This document shows, piece after piece, positions 1 to 8,640 of a stretch of 64,000 nt of DNA. Numbering within the stretch: position 1 is the stretch's first letter; the number at the start of each line of letters is the position of its first letter. The DNA comes from Mycolicibacterium xanthum (lineage in GTDB: Bacteria; Actinomycetota; Actinomycetes; Mycobacteriales; Mycobacteriaceae). The notes under the pieces are model-generated. The model had not been told where the DNA came from, ran no database searches, and saw only the letters and a list, made by a program, of their open reading frames with translations. Where the stretch lies: contig NZ_JAIFZS010000011.1 of assembly GCF_019710635.1 (NCBI RefSeq), forward strand, positions 1 through 64,000, read 5' to 3'. A program made the position numbers and the translations under genes.

Positions 1-387
1 TCCGTTGTGCACGGCCTGCGCCACCACCGCCAACTCGGCCGGCAGCGGCGGGCCGGCCAGTTGGCGGCGCGGGGTGATCCGGGCGGCGGTCTTGATGCGG
101 CGTTTGACCTCGCGGGTCGGCACCCGCAGCCGGGCCGCCAGGCGCGGCACCAGATCCGGGACCGGGCCGGTCTCGTCGGGCGGGTCGGCCAGCTCATCGA
201 CCACCCGATACATCAGGGCGCGGTTGACCCGCTGCTGGCGCTCCAGGCGTTCGGCCATCTCGAGGCGAAACCCGTGACCGACCGCATCCGAGGGCACGGC
301 CCGCAGCTCGGCCTGGGCGGCGTCGACCGCATCCAGCAACGCGCCGAGTCGCTGGCGCGCGGCCTCTGCAGTGACGAACTGACCCAT
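1..387 (-). CDS. DUF222/HNH endonuclease-type 13E12-family protein (N-terminal part)
   Basis: The reading frame starts at the ATG at 387 and runs off the left edge, so only the first 129 residues are visible. They show the alpha-helical, Arg/Ala/Leu-rich N-terminal DUF222 region typical of mycobacterial 13E12-repeat proteins (MGQFVTAEAARQRLGALLDA at the start, later LAARLRVPTREVKRRIKTAA). In this family an HNH nuclease motif follows near the C-terminus; it would lie outside the window and is not seen. The physiological role of the family is not established. A LexA-type box sits 12 bp upstream, so DNA-damage induction is likely. Family assignment is fairly sure; nuclease activity is inferred from the family. 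Confidence 0.75.
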   Translation of the reverse strand, partial: MGQFVTAEAARQRLGALLDAVDAAQAELRAVPSDAVGHGFRLEMAERLERQQRVNRALMYRVVDELADPPDETGPVPDLVPRLAARLRVPTREVKRRIKTAARITPRRQLAGPPLPAELAVVAQAVHNG

Positions 388-399
388 GACCCCACGCTA

Positions 400-415
400 T
401 CGAACACCTGTACGA
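400..415 (-). promoter_or_regulatory. LexA/SOS-box-like site upstream of the 13E12 gene
   Basis: The sequence TCGAACACCTGTACGA matches the mycobacterial SOS-box consensus TCGAAC-N4-GTTCGA at 11 of 12 defined positions. It lies 12 bp before the ATG of the 13E12-family gene. Several 13E12 genes in M. tuberculosis are known members of the LexA regulon with sites of this form. Binding here is inferred from the motif. Confidence 0.7.
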
Positions 416-489
416 ACAGGAGCCTCCGAGGCTCGAACCCAGGCCGATCTGTGGATGAAACCGCAATTGGGGATAACTCGGGCCCGAGT

Positions 490-543
490 GCCCCTGAGTG
501 CCCCGGAGCCCCTGAGTGCCCCGGTGCCCCTGAGTGCCCCTTA
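490..543. repeat. 18-bp tandem repeat, three copies
   Basis: Three consecutive 18-bp units of the form GCCCCTGAGTGCCCCGGN occupy 490-507, 508-525 and 526-543, with a partial unit on either side. The last copy overlaps the stop codon of the thiamine-binding-like gene, so the array fills the 3' flank of that gene. It could vary in copy number between strains. No function is evident. Confidence 0.8.
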
Positions 544-840
544 GTGCCCCAACGCGTCCTCGATGCGGGCCACCTTGGCGGTGAGCTGACCGGTGTACCC
601 GGGCCGGATGTCGGCCTTCAAGACCAGGCTGACCCGCGGCGAAGCGGCCGCTACCGCATCCACGGCCTGTTTGACCACGGCCATCACCTCGTCCCACTCG
701 CCCTCGATGTTGGTGAACATCGCGTTGGTCTCGTTGGGCAGGCCGGATGCGCGCACGACCCGCACCGCCTCGGCGACCGCGGCGCCGACGCCGCCGGTCT
801 CGTCCGCGCCGGAGGGGCTGATGCTGAACGCGACGATCAT
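541..840 (-). CDS. MTH1187/YkoF-family thiamine-binding-like protein
   Basis: A 99-residue protein of the length and pattern of the MTH1187 (DUF77) family, small ferredoxin-like-fold proteins reported to bind thiamine or related pyrimidines. Visible family features are the N-terminal strand [11 protein letters not shown], the central [20 protein letters not shown] and the C-terminal [13 protein letters not shown]. It has no signal peptide, so it is probably cytosolic. It lies downstream of the PPOX-type oxidoreductase on the same strand; co-transcription is possible but the repeat between them argues for separation. The stop codon lies in the 18-bp tandem repeat. Confidence 0.75.
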   Translation of the reverse strand: MIVAFSISPSGADETGGVGAAVAEAVRVVRASGLPNETNAMFTNIEGEWDEVMAVVKQAVDAVAAASPRVSLVLKADIRPGYTGQLTAKVARIEDALGH

Positions 841-849
841 GCGCCCAGT

Positions 850-913
850 GTGCCCGGACCGGGCCCTCTGCTCATCGCTTGGTGCCCGGACCGGGCCCGC
901 TGCTCACTGCTTG
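850..913. repeat. 32-bp direct repeat with internal GC palindrome
   Basis: Two adjacent 32-bp copies (850-881 and 882-913) each begin GTGCCCGGACCGGGCCC, containing the hairpin GCCCGG-A-CCGGGC. The second copy carries the stop codon of the PPOX oxidoreductase gene (904-906). A transcription-terminating or mRNA-stabilising hairpin duplicated in tandem is plausible; there is no T-tract. Confidence 0.6.
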
Positions 914-1293
914 CTGAACCCGGTGGGGCGTACGACCACGACCACCCGGTCGGCTTTGTCGGCGGGCGGTTCGGTCATCGGCCCGCCGTAACGGTTGTTG
1001 AGCTGCACGAAGAACTCACCGTTCGGATCCGGCACGATCTTGTCGACCACGCCGCGCACCTCCAGGTAGCGGTACGGGTTGTCCGGGTCGCTGACCGACA
1101 TGGCCACATGCGGGTTGGCCGAGATGTTGCGGAACTTCTGCCGCTTGGTGGTATGGGTGAAGCGCAGCACCTCGCCGTCCCAGTCGAACCACATCGGATT
1201 GACCTGCGGATCACCATTCGGCCGGGCGGTGGCCAGGTGGCCGTAGAGCGGGCGTTCCAGCAGCGATGCGTATCCGTCGGGGATCGTCGTCAT
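904..1293 (-). CDS. PPOX-class (F420/FMN-dependent) oxidoreductase
   Basis: A 129-residue protein of the split-barrel pyridoxamine-5'-phosphate-oxidase-like superfamily, which in mycobacteria often uses F420 or FMN. The start MTTIPDGYASLLERPLYGHL, the segment LATARPNGDPQVNPMWFDWD and the later NPHVAMSVSDPDNPYRYLEV are the usual cofactor-binding and dimer-core strands of the family. The ATG at 1293 fits family N-termini; the frame stays open upstream to about 1713, but that part looks non-coding. Substrate is unknown. The gene is divergent from the L,D-transpeptidase at 1484. Confidence 0.8.
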   Translation of the reverse strand: MTTIPDGYASLLERPLYGHLATARPNGDPQVNPMWFDWDGEVLRFTHTTKRQKFRNISANPHVAMSVSDPDNPYRYLEVRGVVDKIVPDPNGEFFVQLNNRYGGPMTEPPADKADRVVVVVRPTGFSKQ

Positions 1294-1483
1294 GCGAACA
1301 GACAACGCCGCGAGCCGCGCACCGCATTCCGGGTGCTTCGCGCAGCAGTAACGGCACCGGCCCGGATGGCGATAAACGTGCAGTTCAGTGCCCTCGGCCG
1401 GATCGGCCGGGCACGCTGGTCGGGAAATCGCGCTCGAACGCTGTGCCACACTGGGTACTGGCTGCTCAACGGGAGGTAGATCC

Positions 1484-2458
1484 ATGCGGCAACGTAATCG
1501 AAGCTGGTTGGTCGCCCTGCTGACGGCGGCGGCCGTCATCACGGGCCTGACGCTGACCGCGCCGTCGGCACTGGCCCAGCCGGGTGTGCCGCCGGCGCCC
1601 GCCCCGGTCGATCCGGTGCCGCCGCCGAACCCGTTCGTCATCCCGAACCCGTTCGCGCCGCCGGCCGCCGATCCGCTGGCCGCCGCGCAGCCGTCCACCA
1701 TCCCCGCAGGCACCCCCGCCGGCCAGAACCCGACACCCTACGTCGGCGAGCCGGTGTTCCTGCCGCCGTCGTTCAATCCGGTCAACGGATCCATCGTGGG
1801 CGCCGCGAAGCCGATCTACATCAACTTCCAGCGGCCCATCGCCAACCGGCAGCTGGCCGAGGACGCGATCCACATCTCGTCGGTGCCACCGGTGCCGGGC
1901 CGGTTCTACTGGACCACCGACACCCAGGTGCGCTGGCGACCCCAGGACTTCTGGCCCGCGGGCACGGTCGTCAACATCGACGCCGGTGGCACCAAGTCGA
2001 GTTTCACCGTCCCCGAGCAGCTGGTCGCCACCATCGACAACGACACCAAGCAGATGGAGATCATGCGTGACGGCGAGCTGGTCAAGACCTTCCCGGTCTC
2101 GATGGGCAAGGCCGGATACGAAACCAAGAACGGCACGTACTACGTGCTGGAGAAGTTCGCCGACATCGTGATGGATTCGTCGACCTACGGGGTGCCGGTG
2201 GATTCGCCGCAGGGCTACAAGCTCAAGGTTCAGGACGCCGTGCGCATCGACAACAGCGGCGCGTTCGTGCACAGCGCTCCCTGGTCGGTCGGTTCGCAGG
2301 GCTCCAGCAACGTCAGCCACGGCTGCATCAACCTGAGCCCCGAGGACGCCCAGTGGTTCTATGACAACTTCGGCAGCGGTGACGCGGTGGTGGTCAAGAA
2401 CAACGCCGGCGGGTGGTACGACCAGCCCGACGGCGCGTCGGACTGGCAGATGTTCTGA
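1484..2458 (+). CDS. L,D-transpeptidase (YkuD domain), Rv0192/LdtMt4-like
   Basis: A 324-residue exported enzyme predicted to form 3-3 cross-links in peptidoglycan outside the membrane. The start ATG at 1484 follows a good ribosome site (GGGAGG at 1471). Residues 1-32 are a signal peptide ending near SALAQP, then a Pro/Ala-rich linker to about residue 85, an Ig-like segment ([20 protein letters not shown]) and the YkuD domain. The catalytic motif SHGCINLS, with an upstream conserved His in AFVHSAPW, is intact. There is no lipobox, unlike LppS-type enzymes. In M. tuberculosis the homologue Rv0192 lies near zmp1, as here apart from the moxR block between them. Confidence 0.9.
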   Translation: MRQRNRSWLVALLTAAAVITGLTLTAPSALAQPGVPPAPAPVDPVPPPNPFVIPNPFAPPAADPLAAAQPSTIPAGTPAGQNPTPYVGEPVFLPPSFNPVNGSIVGAAKPIYINFQRPIANRQLAEDAIHISSVPPVPGRFYWTTDTQVRWRPQDFWPAGTVVNIDAGGTKSSFTVPEQLVATIDNDTKQMEIMRDGELVKTFPVSMGKAGYETKNGTYYVLEKFADIVMDSSTYGVPVDSPQGYKLKVQDAVRIDNSGAFVHSAPWSVGSQGSSNVSHGCINLSPEDAQWFYDNFGSGDAVVVKNNAGGWYDQPDGASDWQMF

Positions 2459-2552
2459 GCGAAGCCCCGGCCGCCGGGGTGTGCGCCGTGCCACGATGTG
2501 AAAAGGCCGATGGCCGTTCCGGGCGTCGGCGCGCACGCCGAGGGTGGGTGGG

Positions 2553-3482
2553 ATGCCCGGTGATGACAAGGTGGTTGGTCGCACGGTTGCGGTGACCGTG
2601 CTGATGCTGGTCGCCGTCGTCGCGCTGCGCGGATATCTGCCGGGAGCACAGCCCGCCGCCGAGCCCGCGGAGCCCCGGCCCAGTGGCGGGGCGGGCAGCC
2701 TGGTTGCCGTCATCGCGATGCTGGCGGTGTCGATGTCCGTCATCGCGATCGCGATCCTCACCCAGTCCCGCAGCCGGATGCCCGCCCCGGGCGTGCCGGA
2801 ACGGCGCCGCCGAGGCGGGTGGGATACCGGCGGGGTGCCGTGGCGGATGCTGCTGATCGCCGCGACCGCCCTGTTCGCCTGGCTCACACTGCTGGCCTTC
2901 CTCGCGCGGTGGATGCCGCAGTTCGGCCCGGACGGGCTGGCCCCACCCGACGCGCCCCCGGACACGCCGACGGACGCCGGCGGGGTCGGGCCGCCGGAGG
3001 CGGCAGACGGACCGGCCGAAGGTGGGGATGTGTTCGGTTACCTGGCCGGCGCCACCGCCCTGCTGATCGTCTTGTCGGTGATCGCCACCGCGACCAGACG
3101 CCGGACGGCGCCCGGCGAGGCACCGCCCGACACCGCAGCCGCCGAGCCCGCCGAACCCGACCTGGCCAGGGCCACCGAGCGGGGCCTGGCCGAGATCGGC
3201 GACCCCAGCCGCGATCCGCGGGAGGCGATCATCGCGTGCTACGTGGCGATGGAGCGCGAACTGGAGAAGACGCCCGAGAGCATCCCGCAGGCCTCCGACA
3301 CGCCGTCGGAGGTGCTGGCCCGGGCCGTGCGGAGCCAGACCCTGCACGCCGACAGCGCGCAGGTTCTGGTCGACCTGTTCGAGGAGGCCCGATTCAGCCC
3401 GCACGTGATGGACGAGGGACATCGAGCCGACGCGGTCCGCGCGCTGCGGCTGGTCCAACAGGATCTGCAGTGCGTACCGTGA
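2553..3482 (+). CDS. DUF4129 membrane protein (Rv3166c-like), moxR3 operon
   Basis: A protein of about 309 residues with four predicted membrane helices (around residues 8-25, 45-75, 90-120 and 155-175), joined by acidic/Pro-rich loops, and a cytosolic C-terminal DUF4129-type domain (ACYVAMERELEKTPESIP then FEEARFSPHVMDEGHR). DUF4129 proteins accompany MoxR ATPases and DUF58 proteins. ATG 2553 is preferred because GAGGGTG lies 7 bp before it; GTG 2544 is possible. It is the first gene of a tightly overlapping five-gene operon that, from memory of the H37Rv map, matches Rv3166c-Rv3162c. Confidence 0.8.
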   Translation: MPGDDKVVGRTVAVTVLMLVAVVALRGYLPGAQPAAEPAEPRPSGGAGSLVAVIAMLAVSMSVIAIAILTQSRSRMPAPGVPERRRRGGWDTGGVPWRMLLIAATALFAWLTLLAFLARWMPQFGPDGLAPPDAPPDTPTDAGGVGPPEAADGPAEGGDVFGYLAGATALLIVLSVIATATRRRTAPGEAPPDTAAAEPAEPDLARATERGLAEIGDPSRDPREAIIACYVAMERELEKTPESIPQASDTPSEVLARAVRSQTLHADSAQVLVDLFEEARFSPHVMDEGHRADAVRALRLVQQDLQCVP

Positions 3483-3958
3483 CGAAGACGATCGCCGTCG
3501 GCATCGCGCTGGTCGTGCTGGTGCAGCTGTTCGCCGTCGCGTGGCTCGACCGGGACGTCGTGATGGTGGTCTCGGGGGTGGCGCTGGCGGGCGTGCTGCT
3601 GGCGGTGCTGCGCAGTCTTACGCACCTGCCCATCGTCCACGAAAGCGCCGCCGACGACGGTGCGACGTCGTTGCGCCGCTGGTTGTCGCGGACCGAAACG
3701 ACGATCTCCTGGTCGGAATCCTCACGCGCGGACTGGGACCGGCGGCTCCGGCCGATGCTGGCCCGCCAGTTCGAGCTCGCCGCCGGACAGCGCAGGGCCA
3801 AGGATCCCCACGCGTTCGCGGCCACCGGCCGGATGCTGTTCGGCGAGAAGCTGTGGCGGTGGGTGGACCCGGACAACATCTCGCGCTCCGGGACCCGCGA
3901 GCCCGGGCCCGGCCGCGACACCCTGCACGACATTCTGCAACGGCTGGACCAGCTGTGA
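3470..3958 (+). CDS. Small membrane protein (Rv3165c-like), moxR3 operon
   Basis: A protein of about 162 residues with two N-terminal membrane helices (IAVGIALVVLVQLFAVAWL and VMVVSGVALAGVLLAVLRSL) and a charged cytosolic tail with many Arg/Trp residues. No enzymatic motif is recognised. It overlaps the preceding gene; GTG 3470 or GTG 3479 can serve as start. It sits between the DUF4129 gene and the MoxR ATPase, so it is probably a structural partner of the MoxR/DUF58 assembly. The function is unknown. Confidence 0.75.
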   Translation: MRTVTKTIAVGIALVVLVQLFAVAWLDRDVVMVVSGVALAGVLLAVLRSLTHLPIVHESAADDGATSLRRWLSRTETTISWSESSRADWDRRLRPMLARQFELAAGQRRAKDPHAFAATGRMLFGEKLWRWVDPDNISRSGTREPGPGRDTLHDILQRLDQL

Positions 3959-4914
3959 TCCTGCAACCAGCGGTGACGACGTCGAACTGCACGGCGGTGC
4001 TCGACGAGATCGGCCGCGTCGTGGTCGGCAAGCGCGCCGCGCTCGAGCTGATCCTGACCACCGTGCTGGCGCGGGGCCACGTGCTCGTGGAGGACCTGCC
4101 GGGGCTCGGCAAGACCCTGATCGCCAAGTCGTTCGCCGCCGCGCTCGGGCTGGAGTTCACCCGCGTGCAGTTCACCCCCGACCTGCTGCCCACCGATCTG
4201 CTCGGTTCGACGATCTACGACATGCAGACGGGGCGATTCGAGTTCCGCCGCGGCCCGGTGTTCACCAACCTGCTGCTCGGCGACGAGATCAACCGGACCC
4301 CGCCCAAGACCCAGGCGGCGCTGCTGGAGGCGATGGCCGAGGGACAGGTCAGCATCGACGGGGTGACGTACCGGCTGCCGGAGCCGTTCCTGGTGTTGGC
4401 CACCGACAACCCGATCGAGTACGAGGGCACCTACCCGCTGCCGGAGGCGCAGCTGGACCGGTTCGCGATCAGGCTCGAGCTGAAGTACCTGTCGCAGGAC
4501 GAGGAGACCGCGATGCTGCGCCGCCGCCTCGACCGGGGCTCGGCCCGGCCGACCGTCGACCGCATCGTCGACGCCCACGACGTGCTGAACATGCAGGAGT
4601 CCGTCGAAGCGGTCACCGTGCACGACGACATGCTGCAGTACGTGGTGTCGCTGGCCGCGGCGAGCCGGCATCATCCGCAGGTCGCCGTCGGGGCCAGCCC
4701 GCGAGCCGAACTGGACCTGGTGCAGTTGGCCCGTGCGCGGGCCCTGCTGCGGGGCCGCGACTACGTGATCCCGGAGGACGTCAAGGCGCTGGCGGTTCCC
4801 GCGCTGGCGCACCGGGTCAGCCTGCGGCCCGAGATGTGGGTGCGGCGCGTGCAGGGCGCCGATGTCGTCGAGGATCTGCTGCGCCGCACCCCGGTTCCGC
4901 GGGGATCCCGGTGA
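3955..4914 (+). CDS. moxR3: MoxR-family AAA+ ATPase (MoxR3-like)
   Basis: A 319-residue AAA+ ATPase thought to act as a chaperone for assembling envelope or metal-containing proteins with partner DUF58/VWA proteins. Walker A is LPGLGKT at residues 48-54, Walker B is LLLGDEIN, and the PIEYEGTYPLPEAQLDRF block of MoxR proteins is present, followed by a C-terminal lid domain. The GTG start at 3955 overlaps the previous stop in a GTGA. Length matches M. tuberculosis Rv3164c (about 320 residues). The assignment to MoxR3 rather than MoxR1/2 rests on the flanking DUF4129/Rv3165c/DUF58/Rv3162c order. Confidence 0.88.
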   Translation: MILQPAVTTSNCTAVLDEIGRVVVGKRAALELILTTVLARGHVLVEDLPGLGKTLIAKSFAAALGLEFTRVQFTPDLLPTDLLGSTIYDMQTGRFEFRRGPVFTNLLLGDEINRTPPKTQAALLEAMAEGQVSIDGVTYRLPEPFLVLATDNPIEYEGTYPLPEAQLDRFAIRLELKYLSQDEETAMLRRRLDRGSARPTVDRIVDAHDVLNMQESVEAVTVHDDMLQYVVSLAAASRHHPQVAVGASPRAELDLVQLARARALLRGRDYVIPEDVKALAVPALAHRVSLRPEMWVRRVQGADVVEDLLRRTPVPRGSR

Positions 4915-6155
4915 GCCCCGAGCCTCCGGGCGGCGGGGCCGTCACCGAAATCAGCTGGCGCGCTTCATGGTTGACGACGGCCGCCGCGACCTGTGCCGCG
5001 GCGGCCGTCGTCGCGGCCGTGGCGGCCGGACGCTGGGAGCTGGTGGTGTTCGCCGCGCCGCTGCTCGGTGTGTTGTGCTCGCTGGGCCGGCAGCGGCCGG
5101 TGCCGGCGGTGACGGTCCACGGGTGGCCGGCAGTGCAGCGCTGCTTCGAGTCCGAACAGGTCACCGTCGGGGTCGACGCCCGCGCCGACGACGGCAGTGT
5201 GGTCACCGTGCGGTGCGCGGCGGTGCCCGGCATGGAGCTCATCGCCGGCGAGCACGGAACCGTCACCGTCGGCGCCGACCGGTGGGGCCGCTACCCGGTC
5301 CGGGCCACGGTCGGCGTCGCAGGCCGCGGCGGGCTGCTGGTGGGCACCGGCACGGTCGACGCCGCCGAGGTGTGCGTGTTCCCCGTCGCCGCTCCGCACC
5401 CCACACCGATCCCACGCACCGAACTCCTCGACCGCCTCGGCACCCACCTGACCCGGCACATCGGCCCCGGGGTCGAGTACGCCGACATCCGCCCCTACAT
5501 ACCGGGCGACCAACTGCGTGCCGTCAACTGGCCGGTCAGCGCCCGCCGCGGCGCCCTGCACGTCACCGAGCGGCTCACCGACCGGGCCGCAGACGTCGTC
5601 GTCCTGGTCGACACCCACCCGCAGCCACCCGGCCCGGCCAGCGTCGCCACCGAGCGAACCGCCCGCGGCGCGGTGCAGGTGGTGCAGAGCGCGTTGCGCT
5701 ACGGAGACCGGGCCGGCCTGGTCACGCTCGGCGGCGGCGCCACCCGCTGGCTGGGCGCCGACATCGGGCAACGGCAGTTCTACCGGATCCTGGACACCGT
5801 GCTCGGCGGGGTGGGCGCCTTCGAGACCGCTGCGGGCACGCTGGCTCCGCGACCGGCGGTACCGGTCGGGGCGATCATCATCGGGTTCTCCACCATGCTC
5901 GACACCGAGTTCGCGCTGGCGCTGATCGATCTGCGCAAGCGCGGTCATCCGGTTGTCGCGGTCGACGTGCTGGAAGGCTGCCCGGTCGACGGCGAGCACG
6001 ACGCGCTCGTCGAACGGATGTGGTCGCTGCAGCGTTCGTTCATGTACCGCGACATGGCCACCGTCGGCGTGGACATCGTCGGCTGGCCGGCGACGGCCAC
6101 GCTGGACCAGGCGCTGGCCCCGGCGCCCGATCGGCGACGCGGGGCACGCCGGTGA
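4911..6155 (+). CDS. DUF58 domain protein (Rv3163c-like)
   Basis: A 414-residue protein with two N-terminal membrane helices (within residues 18-62) and a C-terminal DUF58/VWA-like domain. The DUF58 signature is clear: YADIRPYIPGDQLRAVNWPV followed by ARRGALHVTERL. The following VWA-like segment VVVLVDTHP has the first acidic metal-site residue, but no complete DxSxS is visible. DUF58 proteins are the usual partners of MoxR ATPases. Its GTG start overlaps the moxR stop (GTGA) and its own stop overlaps the next GTG. Confidence 0.85.
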   Translation: MSPEPPGGGAVTEISWRASWLTTAAATCAAAAVVAAVAAGRWELVVFAAPLLGVLCSLGRQRPVPAVTVHGWPAVQRCFESEQVTVGVDARADDGSVVTVRCAAVPGMELIAGEHGTVTVGADRWGRYPVRATVGVAGRGGLLVGTGTVDAAEVCVFPVAAPHPTPIPRTELLDRLGTHLTRHIGPGVEYADIRPYIPGDQLRAVNWPVSARRGALHVTERLTDRAADVVVLVDTHPQPPGPASVATERTARGAVQVVQSALRYGDRAGLVTLGGGATRWLGADIGQRQFYRILDTVLGGVGAFETAAGTLAPRPAVPVGAIIIGFSTMLDTEFALALIDLRKRGHPVVAVDVLEGCPVDGEHDALVERMWSLQRSFMYRDMATVGVDIVGWPATATLDQALAPAPDRRRGARR

Positions 6156-6634
6156 GCGGGCCCGCGAAGATGCTGCTGCCCACCCTGTTCGGTGTCGGGA
6201 TGGTCGCCGCCGCGGCCCGCGGCGCAGACGGCCCCGCGCTGGCGGTGGCGGCGTGCGCGCTGATCGCGGTGCCCATCGGCTGGTGGCTGCGGTCGGCGGC
6301 GGTCGCCGCGGTGCTGCTGGCGGTCGCGACGATCGCGCTGGCCGACCCCGCTCCGATGTTCACCGCGGTTGCCGGGCTGTGCGCGGCCGGCTACCTGGCG
6401 CTGCACCACGGCGCGGGCAGAACCACGGTGCCGACAGCGCTTTTCGCCGTCGGGTTCGCGGTGACGGCGGCGACCGTCGTGGCGTTGCCCGTCGCGCTGC
6501 CCTGGCTGCCGCTGGCCGCACCGCTGGTGCTGCTGGGCGCCCTGCTGGCGGCGTTGTGGCCCTACCTGGCGCTGGTCAGTTCCAGATCCGTACCCGCTGG
6601 TGCGGATCGAGATACAGCTCATCGGATTCGCTGA
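6152..6634 (+). CDS. Polytopic membrane protein (Rv3162c-like), end of the moxR3 operon
   Basis: A 160-residue, almost entirely hydrophobic protein with about five short membrane helices. It follows the DUF58 gene with a GTGA overlap. The last 17 or so residues (SSRSVPAGADRDTAHRIR) are read through the complementary strand of the zmp1 3' end and do not look like a normal protein tail. The native stop may therefore have been lost where the moxR block abuts zmp1. No enzymatic motif is present. Confidence 0.65.
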   Translation: MSGPAKMLLPTLFGVGMVAAAARGADGPALAVAACALIAVPIGWWLRSAAVAAVLLAVATIALADPAPMFTAVAGLCAAGYLALHHGAGRTTVPTALFAVGFAVTAATVVALPVALPWLPLAAPLVLLGALLAALWPYLALVSSRSVPAGADRDTAHRIR

Positions 6635-8600
6635 CGTCGAACGCCTCGTAGAACGCGTCCATGTTGCGGATCACGCCGTTGCACCGGAACTCCGGCGGGG
6701 AGTGCGGATCCACCGCGAGTCGCCGGATCGCCTCGGCCTCACGGGATTTGGTACGCCACACCTGCGCCCACCCGTAGAAGACCCGTTGCTCACCCGTCAA
6801 TCCGTCGATGACCGGACCGGCGGCACCGCCAAGCGACAGCCGGTAGGCCAGCAGCGCGATGGACAGCCCACCCAGGTCGCCGATGTTCTCGCCGACGGTG
6901 AACGCCCCATTGACATGGTGGCCGTCGGCATCGACATGGTCGCCGTCGGCCAACTCCCGCGGCACGAACTGTTCGTACTGCTCGATCAACGCCTTGGTGC
7001 GCACCCCGAACTCGGCGCGGTCGTCGTCGGTCCACCAGTCGACGAGGTTGCCGTCACCGTCGTACTTGGCGCCCTGATCGTCGAACCCGTGCCCGATCTC
7101 GTGACCGATCACCGCGCCGATGCCGCCGTAGTTCGCGGCGTCGTCGGCGTCGGCGTCGAAGAACGGGGGCTGCAGAATGGCCGCCGGGAAGACGATCTCG
7201 TTCATACCCGGGTTGTAGTACGCGTTGACCGTCTGCGGCGTCATGAACCATTCGTCGCGGTCCACCGGACCACCCAGCTTGGCCAGGTCGCGGTCGTACT
7301 CCAGCGCGTAGCCGCGCCGGTAGTTGCCGTACAGGTCGGCGCGGTCGATCACCAGCGACGAGTAGTCCCGCCATTTGTTCGGATAGCCGATCTTCGGGGT
7401 GAATTTGTCGAGCTTGACCAGGGCCTTCTCCCGGGTCTGCGGCGTCATCCAGTCCAGGGTGCCGATGCTGACCCGGTAGGCCTCACGCAGGTTGGCCACC
7501 AGCTCGTCCATGCGCGCCTTGGCGTGCGGCGGGAAATGGCGGGCGACGTAGAGCCGGCCCAGCGCGTCACCCATCAGGTTCTCGACCACCGACACGCCCC
7601 GCTTCCAGCGGGCGCGGATCTCCTCGGTGCCCGACAGCAGACGCCCGTAGAACGCGAAGTCCTCGTCGACCAGCTCGTCGGTCAGCAGCGCGGCCCTCGC
7701 ATGGATGACCCGCCAGCGCAGCCAGTTCTTCCAGTCCTCGAGGTCTTCACCGGTCCACAGCCCGGCGAACGCGGTCAGGTAGTCGGGCTGGCGCACCACC
7801 AGCTCGGCGGCCCGTTCCGGAGTGCTGCCCAGGGCGGTCAGCCAGCCGGCCCAGGCGAAGCCGGGGGCCTGCTCGGTCACCTCGGCGAACGTGCGCAGGT
7901 TGTAGCTCTTCTCGGCGTCGCGGCGGCTGACCACGTCCCAGTGGGCGGCGGCGATCCTGGTCTCCAGCGCCACGATCGAGGCGGCGGTGGCGGCGTGCTC
8001 GTCGGCGGTGCCGCCGCAGGCCAGCCCGAACATCGCCGCGATGTGCCGGGGGTAGGCGGCCAGGATCTCGGCGTGTTTGTCGTCGCGGAAGTACGACTCG
8101 TCGGGCAGGCCGATGCCGGACTGGCTCAGGTGCAGCAGGTAGCGGCTGGAGTCCTTGGAGTCGGTGTCGACGTACGGGCCGACACCGCCGCCGACGCCGG
8201 TGCGCTGCAGCTCGCCCAGCACCTCGGCCAGCGCGTCGGGCCCGTCGGCGGCGTCGATCGCGGCCAGCTCGTCGATCAGCGGGGTCAGGCCGCGGTCGCG
8301 GATGCGCTGTTCGTCCATGAAGCTGGCGTAGAGATCGCCGATGCGCTGTTCGTCGCTGCCGGACCCGCCGCCCGAGGCCGCGGCCTCGGTGATCAGCTCG
8401 CGGATCTGCGCCTCGGCCCGGTCGTGCAGGGTGCGGAAGGCGCCGTCGGTGGCCCGGTCGGCGGGAATCCGGTACTCGGTCAGCCAGCGGCCGTTGACGT
8501 GACCGAACAGGTCGTCCTGGGGGCGGGCGGTGTCGTCGACGTAGCGCAGATCGATTCCGGAGACGAGGTTCGACACGTTCGATGTGGTTTCTACCGTCAC
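6576..8600 (-). CDS. zmp1: M13 (neprilysin-type) zinc metallopeptidase Zmp1
   Basis: A 674-residue protein matching the M. tuberculosis Zmp1 pattern (about 663 residues), a zinc endopeptidase linked to interference with inflammasome activation and phagosome maturation. Zinc-binding HEIGH is at residues 500-504, the downstream GENIGDLGGL supplies the third ligand, and NAYYNPGMNEIVFPAA is the M13 substrate-binding strand. The C-terminus RVRIWN matches the family. GTG at 8600 is chosen because GGAAGGATG precedes it; the upstream in-frame region overlaps omamA. There is no classical signal peptide, as in the characterised protein. The 3' end overlaps the convergent moxR3-operon gene by 59 bp. Confidence 0.93.
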   Translation of the reverse strand: MTVETTSNVSNLVSGIDLRYVDDTARPQDDLFGHVNGRWLTEYRIPADRATDGAFRTLHDRAEAQIRELITEAAASGGGSGSDEQRIGDLYASFMDEQRIRDRGLTPLIDELAAIDAADGPDALAEVLGELQRTGVGGGVGPYVDTDSKDSSRYLLHLSQSGIGLPDESYFRDDKHAEILAAYPRHIAAMFGLACGGTADEHAATAASIVALETRIAAAHWDVVSRRDAEKSYNLRTFAEVTEQAPGFAWAGWLTALGSTPERAAELVVRQPDYLTAFAGLWTGEDLEDWKNWLRWRVIHARAALLTDELVDEDFAFYGRLLSGTEEIRARWKRGVSVVENLMGDALGRLYVARHFPPHAKARMDELVANLREAYRVSIGTLDWMTPQTREKALVKLDKFTPKIGYPNKWRDYSSLVIDRADLYGNYRRGYALEYDRDLAKLGGPVDRDEWFMTPQTVNAYYNPGMNEIVFPAAILQPPFFDADADDAANYGGIGAVIGHEIGHGFDDQGAKYDGDGNLVDWWTDDDRAEFGVRTKALIEQYEQFVPRELADGDHVDADGHHVNGAFTVGENIGDLGGLSIALLAYRLSLGGAAGPVIDGLTGEQRVFYGWAQVWRTKSREAEAIRRLAVDPHSPPEFRCNGVIRNMDAFYEAFDVSESDELYLDPHQRVRIWN

Positions 8601-8640
8601 CCCGACATCCTTCCAGAAACCCCCGGGTACCCTCACGCGC

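Noticed and set aside
1..387. Left-edge gene as part of an active mobile element
   Set aside because: 13E12-family genes are linked with repetitive DNA in mycobacteria, but no inverted repeats, transposase or attachment site is visible here.
490..543. The 18-bp array as a CRISPR or replication iteron
   Set aside because: There are no spacers, only about three copies, and no replication gene nearby.
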